Translations under genes and position numbers: made by a program
Assembly: GCF_029223485.1 (NCBI RefSeq)
Contig: NZ_JARHTP010000010.1
Location: forward strand, 62,001 to 126,000
Length of the DNA: 64,000 nucleotides
Source: Streptomyces coacervatus
GTDB taxonomy: Bacteria > Actinomycetota > Actinomycetes > Streptomycetales > Streptomycetaceae
Reading direction: 5' to 3'
Notes under the pieces: model-generated
Databases searched by the model: none
What the model saw: the letters and a program-made list of their open reading frames with translations, nothing else
What the model was told of the DNA's origin: nothing
Part shown: positions 1 to 6,120 of the stretch, piece by piece
Position numbering within the stretch: the stretch's first letter is position 1
Layout: each line of letters opens with the position of its first letter

Positions 1-486
1 CTCGCCCAGATCCTCGACCCGTCCCTCACCGACAAGGACCTCGGCACCTTCCTCGCCAAGCTCTCCGACCTCGCCAAGGGCGGCGACTTCAAGACCGCCC
101 TGCTGCCCGTCCAGAGCGACGGCACGCTGAGCCAGCAGGCGAGCGCCAGCGTGGTCAAGGACGTCCTCGGGGGCACCGCGAAGAGCCCCGACCAGGGCGC
201 GGCGGTCCGGGTCTCCGTCCAGAACGCCAGCGGTGTGAAGGACAACACGGAGAAGGCCCGAGTCGTCCTCCTCAACGGCGGCTTCACCTTCCTGGAGGGC
301 GGCACGGCCCCAGCCACCTCGGCCACGTCCAAGGTCGTCTACACCGACGCCGCCGACAAGGCGAACGCCACCGAGGTCGCCAAGACCCTGGGCCTCGCCG
401 CCGGCTCGGTCACCAAGGGCAAGGTCACCTCGAACGCGAACGTCTCGGTGGTCCTCGGCCAGGACTACAAGCCGTCGTCGTCCTAG
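1..486 (+). CDS. LCP/LytR-CpsA-Psr family protein, C-terminal part (5' end outside window)
   Basis: The reading frame is open from base 1, so the gene starts upstream and only the last 161 residues are visible. The end of the LCP catalytic region is followed by a LytR_C-type module (about residues 75-155 of the visible part: VRVSVQNASGV, then VVYTDAADKANA and VSVVLGQDYK). LCP proteins transfer undecaprenyl-linked wall polymers to peptidoglycan at the outer membrane face; the C-terminal module is an accessory domain. The position just upstream of rsfS is the usual one in streptomycetes. The catalytic Arg/Asp residues lie outside the window, so activity cannot be judged. Confidence 0.85.
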   Translation, partial: LAQILDPSLTDKDLGTFLAKLSDLAKGGDFKTALLPVQSDGTLSQQASASVVKDVLGGTAKSPDQGAAVRVSVQNASGVKDNTEKARVVLLNGGFTFLEGGTAPATSATSKVVYTDAADKANATEVAKTLGLAAGSVTKGKVTSNANVSVVLGQDYKPSSS

Positions 487-511
487 CCGTCGTCCTGGCA
501 GCCGGCGGGCG

Positions 512-539
512 CCCCATGTGATCCCTTAATCACGTGGGG
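512..539. terminator. Hairpin downstream of the LCP gene
   Basis: An 11-bp stem (arms 512-522 and 529-539, one G-U pair) closes a 6-nt loop, CCCCATGTGAT against ATCACGTGGGG. It lies 26 bp after the LCP stop and before rsfS. There is no U-tract, as is common for actinobacterial terminators. Confidence 0.6.
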
Positions 540-598
540 TACCCCCGGCGGTCCGTGAGACCCTTGGTGTCAAGTGACCGCCGACCGAAAGCCATGTA

Positions 599-1042
599 GT
601 GACCGCCACTGACCGCTCCATCGAGCTCATCCACACTGCCGCCCAGGCGGCTGCCGACAAGCTCGCGCACGACATCATCGCCTACGACGTCAGCGACGTC
701 CTGTCGATCACGGACGCCTTCCTGCTGGCCTCCGCGCCCAACGACCGCCAGGTCAAGTCGATCGTCGACGAGATCGAGGAGCGGCTCCAGAAGGAGCTCG
801 GTGCCAAGCCGGTGCGCCGCGAGGGCGACCGCGAGGCCCGCTGGGTCCTGCTCGACTACGTCGACATCGTCGTCCACGTCCAGCACAGCGAGGAGCGCGT
901 CTTCTACGCCCTGGAGCGGCTGTGGAAGGACTGCCCCGAGCTCGACCTGCCCGCCGACGCGAAGGCCACCCGCGGCAAGGCCGAGGAGCACGCCAAGCTC
1001 CGGGCCGCCGAGGAGGCGGCCGACCTGGGCGGTGACTGGTGA
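599..1042 (+). CDS. rsfS: Ribosomal silencing factor RsfS
   Basis: 147 residues, GTG start. RsfS (Iojap/DUF143) binds ribosomal protein uL14 on the 50S subunit and blocks subunit joining, lowering translation in starvation. Family landmarks are present: the N-terminal helix with DRSIELI, the DVSDVLSITDAFLLAS strand-helix, REGDREARWVLLDYVDIVVH, and the acidic/basic C-terminal tail. Length fits the family. It overlaps the next gene by 4 bp (GTGA), indicating translational coupling. No clear Shine-Dalgarno precedes the GTG, but the N-terminus is the one normally seen in the family. Confidence 0.95.
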   Translation: MTATDRSIELIHTAAQAAADKLAHDIIAYDVSDVLSITDAFLLASAPNDRQVKSIVDEIEERLQKELGAKPVRREGDREARWVLLDYVDIVVHVQHSEERVFYALERLWKDCPELDLPADAKATRGKAEEHAKLRAAEEAADLGGDW

Positions 1043-1713
1043 CGGCCGCCACCGGTGAGGTGTCCGGCGGCCGGCCCGGCCGCGGCCGTCGCGTCATCCT
1101 GTGGCGGCACGGCCAGACCTCCTGGAACGTGGAGCGCCGCTTCCAGGGCACCACGGACGTCGCGCTGACCGAGGACGGCGTGTCCCAGGCCCGCCGCGCC
1201 GCCCGGCTGCTGGTCTCCCTCAAGCCCGACGCGATCGTCGCCTCCGACCTCCAGCGCGCCGCGAACACGGCGGCCGAGCTCGCCTTGCTCACCGGCCTGG
1301 AGGTCACCCACGACGAGGGGCTGCGCGAGACCTACGCGGGCGTCTGGCAGGGCCTGACGCACGAGGAGATCATCGGGCGGTACGGCGAGGAGTACGCCGC
1401 GTGGAAGCGCGGTGAGCCGGTCCGCCGCGGCGGCGGCGAGCTGGAGACCGAGGTGGCCGAGCGGGCCGCCCCCGTCGTGCTGAGCCATGCCGACAAGCTC
1501 CCCGACGACGGCACCCTCGTCGTGGTCAGCCACGGCGGGACGATCCGCACCACCATCGGACGCCTCCTGGGCCTGGAGGCCCGCCACTGGGAGAGCCTGG
1601 GCGGTCTCTCCAACTGCTGCTGGTCCGTCCTCGGCGAGGGCGCCCGCGGCTGGCGCCTGCTGGAGCACAACGCCGGCACCCTGCCGGAGCCGGTGCTCGG
1701 CGACGACGACTGA
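1039..1713 (+). CDS. Histidine phosphatase family protein (phosphoglycerate-mutase-like)
   Basis: 224 residues, GTG start overlapping the rsfS stop. The phosphohistidine loop WRHGQTSWN (about residues 22-30) and the downstream SHGGTIR motif (about 164-170) supply the two catalytic histidines of the branch-1 histidine phosphatase superfamily. ETYAGVWQGLTHEEI is the usual acid/base segment. Members act on small phosphate esters or phosphoproteins; substrate cannot be told from sequence. rsfS followed by a histidine phosphatase is a standard actinobacterial pair, here probably one operon ending before the tRNA. Confidence 0.9.
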   Translation: MTAATGEVSGGRPGRGRRVILWRHGQTSWNVERRFQGTTDVALTEDGVSQARRAARLLVSLKPDAIVASDLQRAANTAAELALLTGLEVTHDEGLRETYAGVWQGLTHEEIIGRYGEEYAAWKRGEPVRRGGGELETEVAERAAPVVLSHADKLPDDGTLVVVSHGGTIRTTIGRLLGLEARHWESLGGLSNCCWSVLGEGARGWRLLEHNAGTLPEPVLGDDD

Positions 1714-1739
1714 CGCCCCGGCGGTCCGCGCACCCGGAT

Positions 1740-1769
1740 TTCACTTTCCGGCAGGTCGCAGGCTAAAGT
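1740..1769 (+). promoter_or_regulatory. Putative housekeeping-type promoter of the first tRNA-Ala
   Basis: TTCACT (1740-1745), an 18-nt spacer and TAAAGT (1764-1769) resemble -35/-10 boxes of the main sigma factor. The -10 ends 36 bp before the mature tRNA 5' end. Prediction by eye only. Confidence 0.45.
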
Positions 1770-1805
1770 TCTTCTCGTTCGCCCCGCGGAGCGGGAAGAG
1801 CGCAA

Positions 1806-1878
1806 GGGGCTATAGCTCAGTTGGTAGAGCGCCTGCATGGCATGCAGGAGGTCAGGAGTTCAATTCTCCTTAGCTCCA
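1806..1878 (+). tRNA. tRNA-Ala (GGC anticodon), copy 1
   Basis: 73 nt that fold into a full cloverleaf: 7-bp acceptor stem GGGGCTA/TAGCTCC, anticodon stem CCTGC/GCAGG with loop ATGGCAT (anticodon GGC, reads GCC and GCU), and T-loop TTCAATT. The G3-U70 wobble pair, the main alanine identity element, is present, with discriminator A73. The 3' CCA is not encoded. Copy 2 at 2604-2676 is identical. Confidence 0.97.
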
Positions 1879-1894
1879 CAGATCGGTTGACGAA

Positions 1895-1925
1895 GATCCC
1901 GTCCCCTCCGGGGGGCGGGATTTTT
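1895..1925 (+). terminator. Rho-independent terminator after tRNA-Ala copy 1
   Basis: GC-rich stem ATCCCGTCCCC / GGGGGGCGGGAT followed by TTTTTC, 17 bp after the tRNA 3' end. Confidence 0.85.
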
Positions 1926-2086
1926 CACGTTCTTGCACCGGCTTGAGTCACTTGGGGCCCCCGAGGCGTATACCTCTGCGGAGCGCCGTGTCCGGACTGG
2001 TACTGAGGCGTCGCTGACCGTATTGGTCCGGCCGTGGCAGAATCAAACGGCCGGAAGGGAGCGCGGCCCGACGGGAGGGAGCAGTG

Positions 2087-2260
2087 ATGCCTGCGAGCAT
2101 CCTCGAGGAGGTCGGCCACCTCCTCGAAGCGGCGTCGAAACGAGACACGGTCACCCGTCTGTTCTGCCCTTCCTGCGGTTCCGTCCACGTCGCCCAAGTC
2201 CTCGGCGACAACGGCGGAATCTCCTACGTGTGCACGGCCTGCGGCCACAGCTGGAGCTGA
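2087..2260 (+). CDS. Small zinc-ribbon-like protein, 57 aa
   Basis: ATG start with a strong Shine-Dalgarno (GGGAGGGA, 2073-2080). The protein has an amphipathic N-terminal half (SILEEVGHLLEAASKRDTV), then CPSC and CTAC knuckles separated by about 22 residues, the spacing of a zinc ribbon. No recognised function. It lies 3 bp before a second Cys-rich gene, so the two are presumably cotranscribed, and both sit between two tRNA-Ala genes. Small conserved zinc-ribbon proteins at this position are common in streptomycetes as far as I know; a nucleic-acid or protein-docking role would be a guess. Confidence 0.75.
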   Translation: MPASILEEVGHLLEAASKRDTVTRLFCPSCGSVHVAQVLGDNGGISYVCTACGHSWS

Positions 2261-2263
2261 TCG

Positions 2264-2497
2264 ATGGGTGCACACAGGCGAAAGTGCGACTGGTGCGGCA
2301 GTGGTACGCCGATCGTCCGCGACATGGAACCGGTCAACCCCGACTACCAGTACTGGTGCGAGGAGTGCGCGCGGGCGCTGATCATAAAGGGCGACCCGAT
2401 CGAGACGTACCGCGAGCTGGAGGGCGAGCCGATCTATGGCCGTCTCCTGGAGGAGCACTGCACGCTCAAGCGGTTCTATTCGTTCGTCACTGCTTGA
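2264..2497 (+). CDS. Small CxxC/CxxC protein, 77 aa
   Basis: ATG start 3 bp after the preceding stop. Two CxxC pairs (CDWC near residue 8, CEEC near residue 32) are 20 residues apart and could bind one zinc. The C-terminal half is mixed charged (EGEPIYGRLLEEHCTLKRF) and carries a further Cys. No signal peptide or membrane segment. I do not recognise a named family. The compact two-gene unit ends at a perfect hairpin (2500-2525). Confidence 0.75.
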   Translation: MGAHRRKCDWCGSGTPIVRDMEPVNPDYQYWCEECARALIIKGDPIETYRELEGEPIYGRLLEEHCTLKRFYSFVTA

Positions 2498-2499
2498 CG

Positions 2500-2525
2500 C
2501 CGTCGGCCCTGTCCCGGGCCGACGG
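2500..2525 (+). terminator. Hairpin terminator of the two Cys-rich genes
   Basis: Perfect 10-bp stem CCGTCGGCCC / GGGCCGACGG with a 6-nt loop, 2 bp after the upstream stop codon; no U-tract. Confidence 0.7.
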
Positions 2526-2532
2526 AAACGAT

Positions 2533-2561
2533 TTGGTGTTCCACCCGGTGGACCGTGTAAT
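2533..2561 (+). promoter_or_regulatory. Putative promoter of the second tRNA-Ala
   Basis: TTGGTG (2533-2538), 17-nt spacer, TGTAAT (2556-2561), 42 bp before the mature tRNA. Prediction by eye. Confidence 0.4.
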
Positions 2562-2603
2562 GTTGGCGTCGCCGCCGAGGGAAACCCCGGGGGACCACCG
2601 CAA

Positions 2604-2676
2604 GGGGCTATAGCTCAGTTGGTAGAGCGCCTGCATGGCATGCAGGAGGTCAGGAGTTCAATTCTCCTTAGCTCCA
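2604..2676 (+). tRNA. tRNA-Ala (GGC anticodon), copy 2
   Basis: Identical over all 73 nt to the copy at 1806-1878, including G3-U70 and the absence of an encoded CCA. The few bases just upstream (CGCAA) also match. It has its own terminator and probably its own promoter, so this is gene dosage rather than a polycistronic tRNA transcript. Confidence 0.97.
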
Positions 2677-2681
2677 CAGTC

Positions 2682-2718
2682 AAGATCCCGCCGGATCGTT
2701 TCGATCCGGCGGGATCTT
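2682..2718. terminator. Strong palindromic terminator after tRNA-Ala copy 2
   Basis: Perfect 17-bp inverted repeat (2682-2698 and 2702-2718) with a TTT loop, starting 6 bp after the tRNA. It may also stop readthrough from the minus-strand gene that ends at 2793. Confidence 0.85.
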
Positions 2719-2792
2719 CGTGTTTCCGGGGGCAGTTGTGCTTGAGGGGGCCGCCCGGTGCGGGCGGCCCCCTCAAGACTTCTGACGTCGGC

Positions 2793-4406
2793 TCAGCGCC
2801 CCAGTGCGCGGCGCCCGCGGCCCTGGGAGAGGACCGGCAGGTTGCGGGACGGGGCACGGTCCCGCGGGGTCTCCTCCTCGATGCGCAGGGCGAGCGCCGG
2901 GCAACGGCGCACCGCGCGCAGGGCCTTGGCCTCCGCATAGCGCGGCACCTGGGCCTGGGCGACGGTCGGGAAGCCGTCGGCGCCGAGTTCGAACACCTCG
3001 GGGAGGATGTCGGCGCACAGGCCGTGGCCGCGGCACAGGGTCCAGTCGACGTAGATCTTCTGACGGCTGGGGCCGTTCTCCTCGGGCTCTTGGCCGCCCG
3101 GGAGGCCCGTGGGCAGCTGGCCGCCCTCGAAGAGCGGCAGAACGCCCTCCACGGGCCGTCCGCAGCCGTTTCCGAGGACATGCGCCGCGAGGTCGTCGGT
3201 GAACGCCTTGATGGTCGACTCCAGGAACATCGCGGAGCCGTCCGGGTGCGAGCACGCACCGCGCCGCTTCACGTTCTTGGCGACCTGCTTGAGCGCCTCC
3301 AGGGCGGCCGGGCCACCGCCGTTGAGGATGTCGGCCATGCCGCGCGCGGCGGCGGGCAGGCCGAGGTAGCAGGGACCGCACTGTCCCGCGCTCTCCTCGG
3401 CCAGCCACTGCGCCACGCGCAGCGACTCGCCCAGCGGACAAGTCTCCTGCGTGATGGGCAGGATGGCGCCGGCGCCGAGCGCACCGCCCACCGCGTCCAG
3501 GGAGTTGCGGGAGACGATCGCCTCGTTGACCGTCGCCGCGTCGATCCACTTGCCGTGGTAGCCGCCGGTCAGCACGCCCTGCGGGACCGGCGGGGCGCCG
3601 GCGAGCTGCAGGACGTAGCGCAGCGGCACGCCCGTGGGGACCTCGATCACCATGGGGCGGGCGACCGCACCGGAGACCGTCAGCATGACGGTGCCCGGCT
3701 CGTCGTACAGACCGGTGTTGCCGTAACGCTCCGGGCCGATACGGGCGGCGATCGCCAGCTGCGCGAACGTCTCGGCGTTCGAGAGGAGGGTCGGTGCGCC
3801 GCCCACGCCGTTCTGGGAGGCGCTGACCTTGCGGCCGGGCGGGATCGCCGGGCCGCCGTCGATGGACCGGATCAGCGACGCTGCCGCTCCGGTCACCATG
3901 CGGACGGGATTGCGCTGCACGCGCGCGCGTAGAGCCGATCGGCGGCCGTTGCTCAGGCCGCGTTCGGCGAGCGCGGCCTCCATCGAGCGCTGCGTCGACT
4001 CACGGGTGACCCCCACCACGAGCGTGCGGGCACCCAGCGCCTCCGCGACCAGCAGAGCGCCGTCCAGGATGAGGTGCGGGGCACGGTTGATCAGCACCGT
4101 GTCCTTGCGGCAGGCAGGCTCGTCCTCGCTTCCGTTGACGACGACGACCGGCCGTACGCCGCGCTTGATCGCCGCTTCGGCGACCGAGCGCAGCTTCTTG
4201 TGGAAGGGGAAGCCCGCGCCGCCGCGGCCCTTCAGGTTGATGTTCTCGGCGAGCTTCGCGAGCTGCTCGCCGCCCAACGGTTCGAGCGGCCCGTGCACCT
4301 TGAGGTGCATGGGCAGATCGAGTCTTTCGACAAGGTCGAAGCCAGACGTGAGCTGCGGAAGTCCGACCACGCGGACTTCTGGTACGTCGGGCAGGGCCTC
4401 GTTCAC
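2793..4406 (-). CDS. NuoF-like flavo/iron-sulfur oxidoreductase with C-terminal ferredoxin domain
   Basis: 537 residues, GTG start overlapping the upstream stop by 4 bp. Order: NuoF-type FMN loop GRGGAGF (60-66), NGSEDEP acidic segment (91-97), an SLBB-like region (about 235-290), a NuoF Fe-S helical domain (C343, C346, C385), then a ferredoxin-like domain (C458, H461, C464, C502-Pro). In complex I NuoF the NADH-site motif is GEETAL and the cluster motif begins ESCGxC; here they read TGAAASL (172-178) and ESAGQCGPC. Classical NADH binding and a four-Cys N3 cluster are therefore doubtful. The ferredoxin end has the CxxHxxC...CP form seen in P450-linked 3Fe-4S ferredoxins. With the downstream-encoded partner's upstream neighbour, a di-heme membrane protein, it probably forms a membrane electron-transfer pair. 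Donor and acceptor are unknown. Confidence 0.85.
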   Translation of the reverse strand: MNEALPDVPEVRVVGLPQLTSGFDLVERLDLPMHLKVHGPLEPLGGEQLAKLAENINLKGRGGAGFPFHKKLRSVAEAAIKRGVRPVVVVNGSEDEPACRKDTVLINRAPHLILDGALLVAEALGARTLVVGVTRESTQRSMEAALAERGLSNGRRSALRARVQRNPVRMVTGAAASLIRSIDGGPAIPPGRKVSASQNGVGGAPTLLSNAETFAQLAIAARIGPERYGNTGLYDEPGTVMLTVSGAVARPMVIEVPTGVPLRYVLQLAGAPPVPQGVLTGGYHGKWIDAATVNEAIVSRNSLDAVGGALGAGAILPITQETCPLGESLRVAQWLAEESAGQCGPCYLGLPAAARGMADILNGGGPAALEALKQVAKNVKRRGACSHPDGSAMFLESTIKAFTDDLAAHVLGNGCGRPVEGVLPLFEGGQLPTGLPGGQEPEENGPSRQKIYVDWTLCRGHGLCADILPEVFELGADGFPTVAQAQVPRYAEAKALRAVRRCPALALRIEEETPRDRAPSRNLPVLSQGRGRRALGR

Positions 4407-5701
4407 CTATAGCCTCCGGAAGGCGTGTTCCAAGGTTCGCCCGAACCCGGTGCGTCGAAGGACTCACCGGGCATTGGTTCATTGGCGGGACCGCTGTTGT
4501 ACGTGTCGTTGGCGTTGTACGTGCCGTAGAGGGTGTTCGTCTCACCGGTGTCGTACACATCACTGTTGCGATACGCCGCGGTGCCCGAATTGCCGTAGGC
4601 CGGGATGTTGTATCCCGTGTCCTGCATCGGGTCGTACGCCGACGGGGGCGCCTCGCCGACCGGCGGGGGCGTGGGGACGGGCCAGCTGCCCGAGCCGCCG
4701 TCGACGCGCGGGATCCCCTCTGTGGCCTGCATGTCCATGGGGAGGTCCATGCGTGCGGTCTGGTCGGCCGCGTAGGGCTGCTGGCCGCGCTGCTGGGGCG
4801 TGACGGCGCGGTAGGCGGCCGCGAAGCCGTTCGCGGGCTCCGGGGTCATGGTGCGGGCGGCGGGGACGTCGTAGTAGGGCGCTGCGGGCGTCGTCATCGT
4901 GTCGGCGGGGGACGGCTTCGGCGCCCGCGCGTTCTCGTAGCCCGGCAGTGCGGAGGAGGTCTCGGTGACCCGTGCGCGGCTCGCTTCGAGCTCCTCGGCG
5001 CGGGCCGCGCCCGGCTCATTGCCCAGGAGCGCGGCGAGCCGGTCGGCGACCTTGCGCTTGAACGGCCGGGGGGCCGCACGCAGGGCGAGGGCCGCGGCGA
5101 CCGCGACCAGGCACAGCTCGTACGAGATCACGAAGAACGGCTTTGCCGCGCGGCCCGCGAACAGGCCGTGGACCAGCGCCGAGCACCAGGCCGGGTAGGC
5201 CAGTGCGTGCATGGCGCGCCAGCGCGCCGCGACCGGCGCCGGGGAGGCGAACTGGTTGCGCAGGGCCCCGGTGATGCCCACGAAGATCATGAGCAGTCCG
5301 GCCAGCGAGCCGAGGCCGATGAGGCCCCCGCTGCCCTTGACGCCGAGGCTGAACGGGATCAGCGCGGCGATCAGCACGGTATGGTCCAGCGCCAGCTTGA
5401 CAGTGATGTGCACCAGCAGGAACGCGATCGAGCCGACGGCCGTCACCCGATGGATGCCCTGCGCCACGATCCGCTGCCGCGTGTTCAGGATGAGCCGGTC
5501 CTGGGCCACCAGGCCCCAGATCACCGAGCAGGTGAGGCAGACGAGCGACAGGACGCCCGCGCCGAAGTTGAGGAAGTCCTGCAGCCAGCTCCCTCCGAGC
5601 AGCACGACCACGGGTATGAGCAGCAGTACGACTGCCGACGCCACCCCGTAGGCCGACCGGCCCGGTTTGGGGAGCGAGGTGTTACGACGACGAGGGTTCA
5701 T
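4403..5701 (-). CDS. Ferric-reductase-like di-heme cytochrome b membrane protein with disordered C-terminus
   Basis: 432 residues from the ATG at 5701, which has GGAG 8 nt upstream; the frame is open to 5908 but that extension looks non-coding. About six membrane segments lie between residues 20 and 210. Histidine pairs H84-x13-H98 and H165-x12-H178 match the two heme ligand pairs of ferric reductase/NADPH-oxidase transmembrane domains. Residues about 210-432 are a Pro/Asn/Tyr/Thr-rich cytoplasmic tail without a recognisable FAD/NAD domain. The flavin/Fe-S part is supplied instead by the translationally coupled NuoF-like gene. Likely role: passing electrons across or into the membrane; substrate unknown. 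Confidence 0.85.
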   Translation of the reverse strand: MNPRRRNTSLPKPGRSAYGVASAVVLLLIPVVVLLGGSWLQDFLNFGAGVLSLVCLTCSVIWGLVAQDRLILNTRQRIVAQGIHRVTAVGSIAFLLVHITVKLALDHTVLIAALIPFSLGVKGSGGLIGLGSLAGLLMIFVGITGALRNQFASPAPVAARWRAMHALAYPAWCSALVHGLFAGRAAKPFFVISYELCLVAVAAALALRAAPRPFKRKVADRLAALLGNEPGAARAEELEASRARVTETSSALPGYENARAPKPSPADTMTTPAAPYYDVPAARTMTPEPANGFAAAYRAVTPQQRGQQPYAADQTARMDLPMDMQATEGIPRVDGGSGSWPVPTPPPVGEAPPSAYDPMQDTGYNIPAYGNSGTAAYRNSDVYDTGETNTLYGTYNANDTYNSGPANEPMPGESFDAPGSGEPWNTPSGGYR

Positions 5702-5761
5702 GGGGGCAACTCCGAAGCAGTTCGGGAAGGCGGTCCCGCTGCCGAACTCTAAGTGGCTCCA

Positions 5762-5773
5762 TACCGATCGGTA
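5762..5773. promoter_or_regulatory. 12-bp perfect palindrome upstream of the cytochrome-b operon
   Basis: TACCGATCGGTA lies about 60 bp upstream of the cytochrome-b start, just upstream of a possible -10 (TAGAGT on the minus strand). It could be a repressor operator. A second inverted repeat, GTTAC-n5-GTAAC, is at 5840-5854; its half-sites resemble the GTNAC sequences bound by BldD. Neither has been tested. Confidence 0.35.
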
Positions 5774-5943
5774 CGAGGTTTGAGTTATTGCGTTGTTATC
5801 AAAGGACAACGCGCTCGTTGCGATGTCCCGGTAGTGGGTGTTACGCGAAGTAACTTTTGACCTTGGTTCAGCTTTTGTCGGGTGATGACAGTGGTGCCAA
5901 GGAGCCATACGGAAGCGCGTCGCATCGTGCTCAAGCGCTGCGG

Positions 5944-5949
5944 TACCCT
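5944..5949 (+). promoter_or_regulatory. Putative -10 box for the leuS leader transcript
   Basis: TACCCT with 6 nt to the leader-peptide ATG at 5956. This spacing would put transcription start at or near the A of ATG, giving a leaderless leader ORF. The -35 is weak. Confidence 0.35.
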
Positions 5950-5955
5950 AACGCC

Positions 5956-5994
5956 ATGCGTGCTGTACGCCTTCTGCTTAGCGGGCCGCGCTGA
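5956..5994 (+). CDS. leuS leader peptide, 12 aa with three consecutive Leu codons
   Basis: ATG CGT GCT GTA CGC, then CTT CTG CTT (5971-5979), then Ser-Gly-Pro-Arg and TGA. Peptide MRAVRLLLSGPR. It is followed by a stem at 6001-6028 and a terminator hairpin at 6042-6066 before leuS. The end of the ORF (GCCGCGC, 5985-5991) is perfectly complementary to GCGCGGC at 6034-6040, next to the terminator. This is the architecture of Leu-responsive attenuation of a leucyl-tRNA synthetase gene. The exact switching mechanism is inferred, not shown. Confidence 0.7.
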   Translation: MRAVRLLLSGPR

Positions 5995-6041
5995 TCAGTC
6001 CCGACCACCGGGCGAATCGGATGGTCGGAATCGGCGCGGCG

Positions 6042-6066
6042 TCCCCTCCTGTGCGAGGGGATTTTT
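6042..6066 (+). terminator. Attenuator-type terminator upstream of leuS
   Basis: TCCCCTC / GAGGGGA stem (6042-6048 with 6055-6061), loop CTGTGC, then TTTTT. It stands between the Leu leader ORF and leuS, 54 bp before the leuS ATG, so it must be read through for leuS expression. Confidence 0.8.
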
Positions 6067-6120
6067 CGTTTCTCGAACGACACCGCTGCTGGCAGAGACG
6101 ATCGATGGAGCTTAAGGATC

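Noticed and set aside
1806..2676. tRNA-Ala genes as an attachment site of an integrated element
   Set aside because: The two full-length copies each have their own terminator and no integrase or phage gene lies between or beside them; the 798-bp interval holds only two small genes.
2436..3932. 498-codon plus-strand frame across tRNA-Ala copy 2 and the NuoF-like gene
   Set aside because: It runs through a tRNA, a terminator and the antisense of a well-supported gene.
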